64,000 nucleotides of DNA from Phoronis australis (Eukaryota > Phoronida > Phoronidae): NCBI GenBank assembly GCA_002633005.1, contig NMRA01000270.1, positions 1 through 64,000 of the forward strand. Reading direction: 5' to 3'. The notes under the pieces are model-generated. The model was not told the DNA's origin, did not search any database, and worked only from the letters and a program-made list of their open reading frames with translations. Below are positions 51,886 to 63,487 of the stretch, one piece after another (position 1 is the stretch's first letter; each line of letters starts with the position of its first letter). A program made the translations under genes and the position numbers.

Positions 51886-53672
51886 ACCTAAACACAGGAC
51901 ATTCCGCTGATAACAAAAAGGGTTAACCTGATATTGGTGCTGTACAAATAATGGCTTTGTGTATTGATCCTTAACACTGTGTCGATTGAATGCTATTTAC
52001 GCGTCGATGAATGGACCACGTTTGCGTGTTTATTGGAACTTATCTTAAAGTCACCAGCAGACAAACGGTTATTTAATGAACATATACAACGCGTTACGTT
52101 GACGTTAACTTGCTTCAGTCTAGCCGTTGACTTTTAAGAGACATTACTCACATTAATTGTTGAAAAGCATCTTTGATGAGACATGAATTTGTAATTTATC
52201 ACAGCTAACTGAAAACGTTACGTTTCAGGATGATCCCGGTCCCGGTTCCACTAAAAAGACTTGCTACCTCGTGAGTCTCGTCATGGCAACGAACCAGTCA
52301 CACTAAGGATGACTGAAAATGAGTTTAACTAGTGAGGATTTAAGCACAGGAAAAGTCACCCAATTTTGTTTGTACAGGAAACGTTGTGAAATGGCGCATG
52401 TTTGACAGTATTATGGGCGGCGCAGCACTGAAAAAGTGGGGGGCTAAAGCTCTCTCAGCCCCCCTGTGGGGCACCACCTATAGACTATGTGCAGCGTAGA
52501 CTGAAAACTGGGGGGAGCCCCCAGCCTCATGGTGCGCCGCCCATGAGTACATGCCCCGCCCACTTTAACGAGAATAGCGACAGCTCTGAACTAGCGTCAG
52601 TGGAACTCTGGGACTTTATTGGCGAGAAATGTGATTTCCTAGCGTTTCTGAATTTAGTCCCCAGCAGCGCCTGGGCGGGAATAAACCTGTAATCATCGCG
52701 GTAGGCCGGTGCAACCTGCTGTCATGCTAAGCTCGGGGCCACTTGATAGCAAAATTCTAACTCAGTGGTAAAGTCGCGGGCTTTGATTTCAGCAAATGTC
52801 TGCAAGAAACGGCGATTTGGCAGTCTTTTTAATTTTAGGATGGACATGACTTTGCTTTGGTTACGAGCGTAATGGCCGGACTGATAAAAACGCGCGCAGA
52901 CCAACTGTAAAGGGTCTTTTCACTGACGGTGACGTTTCCTTACCCCCATCGAGCAAGCGTTGCTCCATCCAAACAAGAATTGTACGGTGACATGGCTACC
53001 TCAAAATCCACTAACTGCTGCCTGGTGGTTTGGTAATTGGCCCAGTATCATTGCACATCCACCAGAACTAATGAAGTACATATTATAATTGTTGTAACAT
53101 TAAGAAACCGTTTTGGGTTGTAAAAGTCACATTTCTTGCCCGATTTTTAAAATTAAAAACCTAATCACGTGTGCATTTCATATATGCTATTTAAAAACTT
53201 TTAACTCAAAATGAAAACTTAAAAATACTATTGTCACCCCATTGTGTTTATGATGGGTCTCATTATCTAGAGAACGATAACATCAACTGCCTAAGACGAT
53301 TCATTTAATCACAACAGCATGGTGTCTTTGATGTAAACCGGCAGAGTCTCAAGTGCGCAAACCGGTCGAGTTGCCCAATCTCAGTAGATCAGTTATCTTT
53401 GGTGTCAACGTCGGATTCTTTTCATGATCCAGATTTTACATGATTTTACGTCTGGGCCTCTTGGCTGTTGGCCACCTTAAAAACGTCAAAAACTTAACCG
53501 TCACTTAGGACCCACTATGAAATGTCGTATTACTCCCTGCAATCACGTACTGAAAAACGGTGACCTGCTGGTCGTTGGTGATGTGGATGAAGTGATACAG
53601 ACGTAAGCGCCACCTATCATTGTCGTAACGACTAACATTATTCGCTGCCGTCTTAGTTTCTTTTTCGTCAAA
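51886..53672. other. Divergent intergenic region between the SH3 gene and MTCH2
   Basis: It carries upstream sequence for two divergent genes. A GGCGGCGCA-ended element lies at 52413-52548. No gene was recognised. Confidence 0.5.
52413..52548. mobile_element. Short inverted-repeat element with GGCGGCGCA ends, copy 2
   Basis: It starts GGGCGGCGCAGCACTGAAAA and ends GGTGCGCCGCCCAT, an inverted pair of about 14 bases. The core has two GGGGG/CCCCC-bearing halves like copy 1 at 19037-19188. About 136 bp. Non-coding. Confidence 0.7.
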
Positions 53673-53680
53673 ATGGCCGA
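53669..53680 (+). promoter_or_regulatory. YY1-like box overlapping the MTCH2 start codon
   Basis: CAAAATGGCCGAC matches the YY1 core AAnATGGC, and its ATG is the MTCH2 start. This arrangement is common in animal genes for mitochondrial and ribosomal proteins. No TATA box was seen upstream. Confidence 0.5.
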
Positions 53681-56600
53681 CGTGCAGCAGATTCTGGCTT
53701 CTTCTCTCGTAAATGCTGTTGTGCACCCCTTAAGCTATGCAAAGGTTTTGATGCAGGTACGAAAGATGCATTTCTTACGATTTTTTCGATAACTGCAATT
53801 TCGAGAGCCGGTTGGTTTCATTTTAATTCATTTGTTCAGTTGAATTTCTCATGACCGGACGAAGGTGCAGACTGGCAACCACCAGGCATAGAAGCTCGCT
53901 TCCTTCGACGAAGGCTTCGTTATGCGCGGTTGTAAGAAAAATAAAAAAACTTTGATATTTGTGCCTTGGCTGCGCCTAATATTGTAAGTGATGTGATTTG
54001 TGAAGTTGGAAGTATTACTGTGTCTGTGAACATCACAAATAGAGTTCGGCAGCCAAGAGGCGCAGGGGCAGGGCAGTGAAAATTGAAATGAAGTTTGTGA
54101 CAGTGAACCTGATCTCACCATGCCCGTAGTCAAATTTGGTGTGAAGAGTCGTGAACTAGCTGGCTGTCTGTTAGTGTGCCTGGCTATGCTGTGGTCTCAC
54201 AGAAGTGAGCAGTCGATATTGTGTACAATCCAATCCAAAAATGTATCCACATGATACTAGCATTTTCCAAATCTGCCGTCTGTATACTATACTGTTTCCA
54301 CTACTGAATGCCCGTGGTCGCGCCCTCCAGCCCACCATCTTAGGGTTATGACTAACATATTTATTATCTTATTCTGGCATAGTGAATCAAGATCTAAACA
54401 AGTCTCACCATCTTATCATAAAATATTGTTTTAGGTGTACCCACTTTCTTTGATGACTTGGGTTGGCCTAGACTTTGAATTAATCCGAAACAGAAGTTTT
54501 GGACTTGGGATTCTTGTTGATTTCGTGACATCCTCATTTTGCAAGATGGGGCGTAACATTTTCTAATGTGTCGCATATCTACTATATTATGCTTCCTTTC
54601 AAAACTGTCATTTTACTTGCCTGACCCTGTCTTGCTGTCATCAGTATACCTGATATTTTTTCTAGAATATCAAAGCTTTCGTGGGATTGGTAATATGCAT
54701 ACAGTATGGTGTTCTATTTTTGATTGATTTAGAAAATATTCCCTTTTAGATTGGTTATGAACCTGTTGCTGCAGAGCCATGTAAGACAATATTTGGCAAG
54801 CCAGCTCTGTGTTACCCAAATGTCTTGAGATACTGTAAGTATGGTTGTCTACATTTTGATTAACTGCAATCATAAATTACAGACAACAGATTCACATTTT
54901 CTTGCGTAATATCCTAGAGGAGGCGCCACTCTCCTAAAGTACCCATTTCAGCTTCTGGTTAGTGTATTATGCCAGGAAATTCTCGCATCTAGTTTAACTG
55001 TCCAGTACAACGAAAAAAATAATTTTGGCATTGAAAAGCTGTTTAAAGTCTTCCAATAACAGAACTGTTGGTATTGTGAGTACTTTTGACTCCTGAGAAC
55101 ACTACACCCGACCATGATTAGCAGATGACGTACTTGCCGGAAGTAAAACTTTCTAATTTTGCCAGGTGTCGCTGCATAATAGTGACGTCACTGCTTATAC
55201 GCAAGATCACAGATTTCGCCCACTGAAAATATACCGAGTTGGCGGTCCATGTACTATAGTTTCTTCTGCAATGTATCGTACGTATGTTTAGTTTGAGCAT
55301 GGGATTGGCATTTCAATCTATTTCTACTTGTGACCTGCCTATTAAAACAGAGTATGGATGGGTGAATGATGGAGTTACCCCAAAGCTAATTACAAAAACT
55401 GTGTTTTATTTACCCAACTCAGGTGGACAACTATCCACTTAATGTTACCATGCTTTTCATGTTGTTCTTATTGTTACAGTGGGACACCTGAAGAAGCAGG
55501 AGGGTTTCCTTAGCCTATATAGAGGTCTTGGTGCTTCAATTACATCCCACATGGCTGGGAGCACAGTGAGTGCCCTGGTGTCGCAGGTATGTCCCTACGT
55601 TGTCCCCTTTGTCCCTGGAGACAATACGCTACACAGTTGGAAACCAAACAACATCTAGAGGACTGTATGCAGCCTGTAGACTTATTGAGCTGTACACTGT
55701 ACACTCATAAGTGAAACTGGTCTTAGGATGAGATTGTACACTCATAAGTGCTACTGGTCATAGCATGAGACTGTACACTCATACGTGCAACTGGTCATAG
55801 CATGAGATTTTACACTCATAAAGGCTACTGGTCATAGCATGATATTGTATACAATCATAAGGGGAACTAGTCATAGCATGAGATTGCACTCTCATAATGG
55901 GAACTGGTCATAGCATGAGATTGTGCACTGGTAAGTGCTACTGGTCATAGCATGGTTTAAAATGTGTGACCAAAAAGTAATTTGGTAAAGTTTATTGGAG
56001 CACTCAGTATGCTAGTGCTACATTTTTCTGTCTCAGCTTTGTATGTGTTGTGTCAAATGTGGTTTCGGCTTAAGCCACACCTTATTTAAGGCCATCGATT
56101 GTTTTTAAAGGAGAATGCTGCCCTATTTAATTAGTCTTTTTTTCGTCTTAATCGGTCTATATCCACATCGCCTCTTATACGGTCGACCTCACCTTGCCGA
56201 GAGGTGTCGCTTTGACCTGTGAGGAAGGTGAGAAGAATGATTCGAATTTATCACCAAACTGACACAAACTCCCGCGATCGACCATGGTAAATTGGCCTAC
56301 CAAACTCTGTAGGCTACGGTATGTTCAAATACTTATAAATACGTAACAGTGAAATAAAACAACAGGTTTGTTTAAGAACTCGATGTATTTGTAAGGGGTT
56401 TACATCGAATTTTGATGATTTATTGGTGTAAAACTGTGAATTCAAACGATAAGTTAACACCAGTAAGGGTATTGTGAATGGCTGAACAGACTGCGTTCGA
56501 ACCGATTACGTCATTAGTTAATTTCAACACCTCCATCTGCTGTTAGGTATCAGGTAAAACAACTGAACTTGCTGTTATGAAGTGGAACTACTCAATCTAA

Positions 56601-59600
56601 ATTGATACAAAATAGGTTGTTTTTTGGGTGGCATTCTCCTTTAAGTCATGTTCAGAGTAAATACGTTGCGGATTTGTGTGTGTTTTCAGTACATTGACAC
56701 AGTGAGCGGGGATAAACAGAAAAAGGAACACACAGAGCTAGTGGAGGGAGACTCCAAGGACCAGCTTATTGCTTTGTGTGTTAGAGTAAGTTTTGCCTTG
56801 CAGTTACTTATACGTATAAAACTCTGATACTAGACATAGTTGTAAGGCTTGCTGTACTGTTACATACCACTGCCTGTCATTACAAAAACTATCCTCCATT
56901 TATGGACTGTTAGGATGGTAACGGTTGATTTATGTATATGATTGCTATGTCCATGATTTGGACAGGGCTCGACATAAGAAAATAAGTGGTCAGAAATATA
57001 AGTGGAAAAAGTAAAATACATGTTGAAAATTGACCTCACTCTTATCACTCGCCTGGGTGACGAACAGACGTTTTTTTGGTTGCCACTTTTTATGATGAGA
57101 GCAAATCTGGAAATACGAGTGCAAATATGCCATCACTTGTACTTCCGAGCGGACAGTTTGGCCTGTGCTGAGCACTGGTTGAAAAATTCCGTAGTTTGTA
57201 TGCACGCGTAATTGTCAAGTAAGGTTAGATTGTATGATTAGATTCAACTGTTTTATCATTTCTTTGTTCATGTTCTAGACTGGAAAGGAGAGTTTAGTCA
57301 GGTGTGCTGGAGTGATTGCTAGCCATCCATTAAAAGGTAAATATTACACAGTTATTGATGTCTTTTAAGCAGGGTCATTATGTTGTTTTTCAAACCTTGT
57401 GACTGTGGCATTGACTGAGGTCAGACCCGAGGTTATGATTATGTTTTTGGAGTTTGAAAACAACAACGAAAGCCATTAATGACTTTGTTATTTGAATAAC
57501 GGTTTTTAGATATCGAGGCTCTCCATGCCTTGATTTTGTGCATGTGTTTCGGCTTAATTCCCTGCCTGAAAACTATTTTAAAACCTTGTAAAACTCCCTT
57601 CACAATGGTGAAAAACTCGCCTCGAAGAATAAAAAATTGTGATGACCTTTTCATGTTGTTTGCGTATGAAAAAGTCATTTACTGTGTTGAGGTGATTACA
57701 GTTGGCAGAATTTGGCAAAGTTGAATTTGAAAACAATGTTGTCAGTTGGCACAGGCCCATCGCCTTAGGTGAGTGAGGTATTTGTAAACCCAAGCCAAAA
57801 CTGATATTAGAAAATACTACAAAATTTCGCCAATTTCATACAAGAATAACTGCTGTTTTAGAAGATTAAGAAAGAGTTCAGGATTTTTCAAACAATCCCT
57901 TTTACATCCCTGATTTATGAAAAGTTGAAGAAACAAAATTCCACTGGCCGGCCATGTTGTCTCCTAAATTGGTGAGATTCCATCATAATAAAAAAATTGC
58001 ATTGCCTTGATAGTGGTGTTGTTACTGAGTGCTGCCTGGTTGCTATGTTGAGTGCTGGCTGCTTGCTATGTTGAGTGCTGCCTGGTTGCTATGTTGAGTG
58101 CTGCCTGGTTGCTATGTTGAGTGCTGCCTGGTTGCTATGTTGAGTGCTACCTGGTTGCTATGTTGAGTGCTGCCTGGTTACTTATATTGAGTGCTCTCTG
58201 TTTCAGTCATCATGATCAGGTCTATGGTCCAGGTTGTTGGAGGTGAAACTAAATACGAGTAAGTCGTCATTAGCAATGCCAGCTAGCATCTATTGTCTTA
58301 CCGGTCAGAATTATCTCCACGGCTAACCGCATGTGGTACTTTCAAACAATAAAGCATGACGTTGTTTTTTAATTTCAGGCAACAAAAGCAATGCCTTGCA
58401 ACCATTTCTGTTTTTGAGAACTGGGCCTCTTGTCTTCATTTTTGCTTTCTGTTACATTGTCTCATTGCTAAACTTTCGTTGCCTTATGGCTGTGTAGAAA
58501 TACTTTTTGGACACTCTAAAGCTGCTAGAAACTCGAGTTACCATTCTGGGCAGTAGTCACTTATATGGGTCTTGTTTTTGAGAGCCAGGGTAGTGTTCAG
58601 TAGTTGAAAAATCTAGCCAAAATCACGTGCTCTCATTGAAAGTACACGGCGATATCTTGCTTTTCTAGCGAGGTACTAGACTGTTATTGAATTATTCCCT
58701 CTATGATGCCTGTTATTCAGTGAACAAAATTGGTTCTCAAAATTCGAACCCCTGAAAGTCACTATAATGGATTCTGGATTTGGGAATCAGCAGAATCTGG
58801 CACTGCTTTAGACAATGCTGAGGGCATAATATTACCTGCCATGAGATCAAAACTGCCCTCTGATGTGAGTATGGAATAAGTTAAGGCTTATTAAGTAAAA
58901 ATAAGAGTTTGAAATCAAAAAGTATTTTTGACTGAAGGTGGGTTTATAGAAGCTTCATACACTAATTCATCTTGCATAGTTTATTTAAGTTATGTAAGTT
59001 CCAAAGTATGGATCATTTTAGGAAAAAATATTGCTGTTGTAACTATGTTTGTTTCAAATATTTTGAGAAGCAAGCCGTTTCTGTTAAGTATTGCACAGAG
59101 AATGTTTTGACCAACACTCCTGACCAAATGCTAAATGTTTCTTTTCAGTTCATTATTCTCATCGCTTAGTGAAATCTACCACGAAGACGGAATTTTAGGA
59201 TTTTTCTCGTGAGTATTTTCGTGATGATGTAAATTCGATTTGGCCAAAGATACTGATGATGTAAGCCAGTTTGCAAAAATTGTAAATGAGTAGAGCAACT
59301 AGTGTGTAACAAAGTGGTTTTTTAGAGTCACAACACAAGAGTATAAACATGTCAAATGACAGAGTTCTTACCTGTAATTAGTTTATGTGTTTGAAAGATA
59401 GTATTGTAACAGAGCAAGTCTCCACTGAGCTTCAAAAATGTGTATTTCACCTCATCAGGCATACGTTCAGTTCAGTTACACATGATGATCAATTTCATGA
59501 AGGCAAAAGAAGGAAACACCCTTCTCCTAAGCCTGTCGCTAGCGAAGTGCCCTACACATACAGTCGTGTCCGCATGCCCATGTAACAAAGGTGCACTGAG

Positions 59601-62600
59601 ACGCAACAAAGACATTAGCATAAGAATAACTGAACATGTGCAACTAAATAAGAATAACAATAAGCGTAAAGTTACGAACGTCCCGTCACATTATGATCAT
59701 CTACACTACTGGTTGTTTCTTGGAAAGCTGGGCCTGTGCAAATTTTGAGTATGTAGGGATTTTTGCCATTTTCAGTTGTCTGGCTATAAAAATTAAAATA
59801 ACGAGATCACCAGGAAAACACATCGTCAAAAATTCTGTCCAAAGAGACCTTGAAATTAACAATTTTCAAATATGTTTTAAATACACGCGAATTTACTTGT
59901 GGACTGAAGTGAAGAGTTTTCCAGAAATTTACCACCTAATGGTGTAGTTGGTGTCACTTGACAGACTTTATTGTTTTATAACTCTGGTGAAAGTTTATTA
60001 CTCTGGTGAAAGTTTATAACTCTGGTGAAAGTTTATAACTGATGAAAATGTATAACTCTGGTGAATGTTTATAACTCTGGTGAAAGTTTATAACTATTGT
60101 GAAAGTTTATAACTCTGGTGAAAATTTATAACTCTGGTGAAAGTTTATAACTCTGGTGAAAGTTTATAACTCTGGTGAAAGTTTGTAACTCTGGTGAAAG
60201 TTCATAACTTCAAGAGGTCTATCCCATACAGCTGTACTCCCAAAATGTGTTTTGGTCGTAAAATCAATTATGCTGCTTTATTGTCGTTGGTGTTTGTAAG
60301 TTTCCTCAATTTAAATAATTTATGTTAAGTAATGCTGGGTAAAATCTTCCTGTTTGACATATTTATTACATCTTTAGGTTATGTAGAACCCTTTGAAAAT
60401 GGGCAAGCTTGGCAAACTTAAGGATATCACATCTCAGACATGGCTGATCAGATTCATTAGAAATTTTCAGATACAATGCTTTATGCAGTGTTCCTTGAAA
60501 ACGCCGTTAGGAATGGTTTTTTTGAATTTCCACTTTTGAATGAGGGGCTATCAAAAATAGGACCATTATGATTTTTATGAAGATACAAAAGGCTCCATAA
60601 AATGAAAACAAGATGAAAATCTAGAAAATTGTAACAGATTTTTCGAAGCCCCATCTTGAATATAATTTCGTCATTTTATTAATACCGTTGTTTTGCTATG
60701 ACTGTACTTTCCTTTTTTTGCTAAAGTTTACTAAAAAAGACATGGTCGTGTGACCCAATTAATAGCAGATTGGTATAAAGTCAAAAATCAAATTCTACTG
60801 GCTTTCTAGGTTCACAAAATATTTACTTTTCCTGAAAGTCTATAGAGTTGTAGATATTTGGCAAAATACATGGTAATGGTCGGTGTAACGTGCCCGAATT
60901 TTGAGAACCAGTTTTCTCCACTTGGTAATGGGCTTCAAACTGGTTGTCAAAGTTATATCCGACTACCACACTACCAAATACGCTGACAAGTTGATAAGGT
61001 TCTACATAACCTTAAAATGTTACTCAATAATAAATTGATGGCCTGATGTCATTTTTGGTGCATCAGACGTGCGCAGGCCTCATGGTTGGGCCCATTGCAG
61101 CAAACACCTGAGCTAAAAACATGAGAGCCCCATTATGGTTCTTCGTGAAGGAAGTTTTCAAGTCTGCCAGTCTCCTTTAAGAAAAGGGACAGACGTTTCC
61201 ATTTGTTGCCATGCACTATATGTTGTAGGCATGTAACGGTGCCATCCATTAGGTTGCTTCTTAGCCTATAAAAAGCGGGGCAAGACTCAGGTGTTTAGGA
61301 GTTTCAATGTCAGTACCAAACTCGGGACACACTGGGCTCCCCATATGCCCAGTTATGTGTCTGTAAATTGATGTATGTTATGCATAATATTACTAACTTA
61401 CTGTTTAACATGTCCTTCATATCATCATCCTCCACATGTGTTGCAGAGGTCTGGTTCCACGGCTCATAGGTGAACTTCTGGCCCTGTGGATCACCAGTTT
61501 CTTGGCTGAGGGTGTAGTAACCATGTCCAGGGGCAGTCCATTACAGAATGAGGTACGTACTCTAACAGACTGTCGGCTGCTGACTGTCAAAATTCTGTTC
61601 ACGCATATTCATTTATTCTTTATCTTATCTACTTCAGGCAAAGGAAATTTTTGCGGTTTGTCTTCCAGTATTGTTGATACAAATGTCGTGGTTTTGGTTT
61701 GGGTTCAGTAAAACTCATTGAAGTCGGACATGCATTAGTGGGATCATCACTTAACAAAGACAGACTTCTGCGATGTGGTTTGTCTTGTTCATACACTCGG
61801 CGCTTGGATTTTTTTCGTACTTAGATGAAATCTCTTGGTCTGGTGGATGCAACATGTGCAAGTTTCACTGTATTTGAATAGATGCTGTATTACGGAGAAC
61901 ATAGTCTTGTATTTAGACTTGAATTAATAATTTTATTCCAGACATGCAAAATTCAGCGTAATAAATTGAGGCGATTGAATTTTTAATGATTTTTCGCCAC
62001 AAGCTAATTGTTTTCACATTTTTTCAATTCAGGAGGTTATTCAAGAGGTAATTAATTTTAGTTTTCCTTAAACTCTTCCATTGCCACTCTGCCAACTTTC
62101 TTAGAACTGAATTTCCGAGTGCCAAATAAATTTTGACGCCAGTTACTATGTTGGGTACTATCCCTAACAACGCTTTAAAAACCTGTTATTTTTGATGGAT
62201 TGTTATGGAGTTTTCAAATGTACAAATTGTTTTCTGATATAATATCACACATTGAGGCAGGCGTTTGCAAGATAGAACATTCAAGATTTCAGAAGAAAAA
62301 CACTGTCTCTGGTCATTGAAGGGTTTTGGTTGAATCAGAATTGTTTTCAATTTAACCTTGGTGAGAGACAGTTTAGAAGCCATTGCATCAATCTCAATTC
62401 AAGTTGTTAGTAGTAAAATGAAAACAAAAACAAAAAAAATGTCTTTTTCGGGATTTGGTACAGTTTGTCTTTCCGACGTCTGCCAGTGTTGTTAAGCTGT
62501 AGTTATGAAATTGAGGATTAACTGGGTCAAAACGTGGAAAATACCCAACTTACCAATCGTTGGGTTTGGTAGTGACCATGTAAATTGCCCAAAGGTGCGT

Positions 62601-63487
62601 GGCAGTGAAATAGATAAACAACAACTGAACTTTAATTTTGTTTGTTTTGTTTTGTTTTGTTTTGTTTTGTTTTGTTTTGTTCTATCTTCATTCACACTTC
62701 TGTGTGTTTGTGCACTTATCTCCTGTATACACAACTGAACATCCATTTCTTGAATTCAACTCTCTTTCATGGGAGTAGGAAAATGGATTGTATGGCTGAC
62801 TTAGTTTTCAAAAGGTTTTACTGCTAAATGTTACCAAGATGAGGTGGGCAAGAAAATAATGACGACTACCTTCCCAGCTTGTCCATTTCTTGTGTTACCA
62901 TGGCAGCTCACTGTTTGACAGTCTGTCTGAACATCCCATGCTTTAAGTTTCAAGATGAATTAGTTTGATGTTTTCCTTGTATTTTCACAATGAACATCCC
63001 ATTCCAGAACGAATTGGTTTTCAATTTCCATTGTATATTTCCACTCAACCTCTCATGTTTTAAATTTCAGAATGTGAAAAATTACAGCAACCCTATGTGT
63101 TCGGTAAGTTACAACCAAACGATATTGCGCTCCAATTACCTGTGCTTTAAGAATTGTTCATGTTTAACAATTTCCTGTAGATTGCTCAACTGTACTTTTG
63201 TGGAATTGTAAGTGATAGAAAAAATGTTTCCTGCTCGACGTTGTCCCTGAAATTCGCAGGTGACATACAATCGTGTATTCCCCTCTGTCAGTAGACAAAC
63301 TTTGCAGTATTGCAAATCCATGAAGCTTGATTTTAAGATAGCGTGAGAACGGTATTTCATTTCTAAGTAGAATGTACTGTTCCACAACCGTTGTGTGTAC
63401 ATGTCCGTTGTCATTTCAGATCATCGTCTCACAGTTCACTTACCCCTTCAATCTAGTCTGGGTGGTGCAGGCAGCAAACACACCTGG
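53673..63487 (+). CDS. MTCH2: Mitochondrial carrier homolog 2, outer-membrane insertase (3' end beyond window)
   Basis: Ten exons seen: 53673-53756, 54750-54834, 55480-55586, 56690-56785, 57279-57336, 58207-58258, 59149-59208, 61447-61552, 63071-63103 and 63420-63487. GT-AG junctions and phases match, giving 249 complete codons of an expected 300 or so. The last exon ends with a GT donor, so the gene continues. MTCH2 is a modified SLC25 carrier in the outer mitochondrial membrane that inserts tail-anchored and other helical proteins. Matching features are the N-terminal HPLSYAKVLMQ repeat, the IGYEPVAAEP link, RGLGASI, then ASHPLKVIMIRSMVQ, GGETKYDSLFSSLSEIYHEDGILGFFSGLVPRLIGELL, and TYPFNLV. 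These correspond to carrier half-repeats with degenerate PX[DE]XX[KR] signatures, as expected for this family. A 15-base microexon before exon 9 is possible. Start: the ATG in the YY1-like box. Confidence 0.94.
55691..55953 (+). repeat. Minisatellite in MTCH2 intron 3 (about 40-bp unit, about 7 copies)
   Basis: Units are built from ACACTCATAAGTG, ACTGGTCATAGCATGAGATT and variants, with length varying by a few bases between copies. Confidence 0.85.
56108..56641. mobile_element. TA-flanked MITE in MTCH2 intron 3 (about 534 bp)
   Basis: The ends AAGGAGAATGCTGCCC and GGGTGGCATTCTCCTT form an inverted pair with one mismatch. Each is flanked by TA (56106-56107 and 56642-56643). TA duplication suggests the Tc1/mariner group. 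The interior has no coding capacity. Confidence 0.8.
58022..58194 (+). repeat. Minisatellite in MTCH2 intron 5 (23-bp unit, about 8 copies)
   Basis: The unit is TTGCTATGTTGAGTGCTGCCTGG with rare substitutions. The last, diverged unit (GAGTGCTCTCTGTTTCAG) runs directly into the 3' splice site of exon 6 at 58206. Confidence 0.9.
59970..60212 (+). repeat. Minisatellite in MTCH2 intron 7 (19-bp unit, about 13 copies)
   Basis: The unit is GTTTATAACTCTGGTGAAA with a few variant or shortened copies (for example TAACTGATGAAAATG). Confidence 0.92.
60376..61012. mobile_element. MITE with perfect 15-bp inverted repeats AGGTTATGTAGAACC (637 bp)
   Basis: The termini at 60376-60390 and 60998-61012 are exact inverted repeats. 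The flanks are TTT and TAAA, so the target duplication is not clear. A deleted copy lies at 28622-28925 and a fragment at 33480-33660. No coding potential. It lies in MTCH2 intron 7. Confidence 0.85.
61064..61100 (-). repeat. SINE fragment: conserved block shared with 43956-43992
   Basis: The minus strand carries TGCAATGGGCCCA then GAGGCCTGCGCACGTCTG, the same block as the SINE at 43930-44150. The flanking sequence differs and no tRNA-like head was found. Confidence 0.65.
62636..62682 (+). repeat. Pentanucleotide microsatellite (TTTTG)n
   Basis: Eight or nine near-perfect TTTTG units in MTCH2 intron 8. Reading frames in this segment are produced by the repeat. Confidence 0.95.

Noticed and set aside
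58022-60212. CRISPR-like arrays
   Set aside because: The repeats are contiguous without unique spacers, and the host gene is eukaryotic. They are minisatellites.
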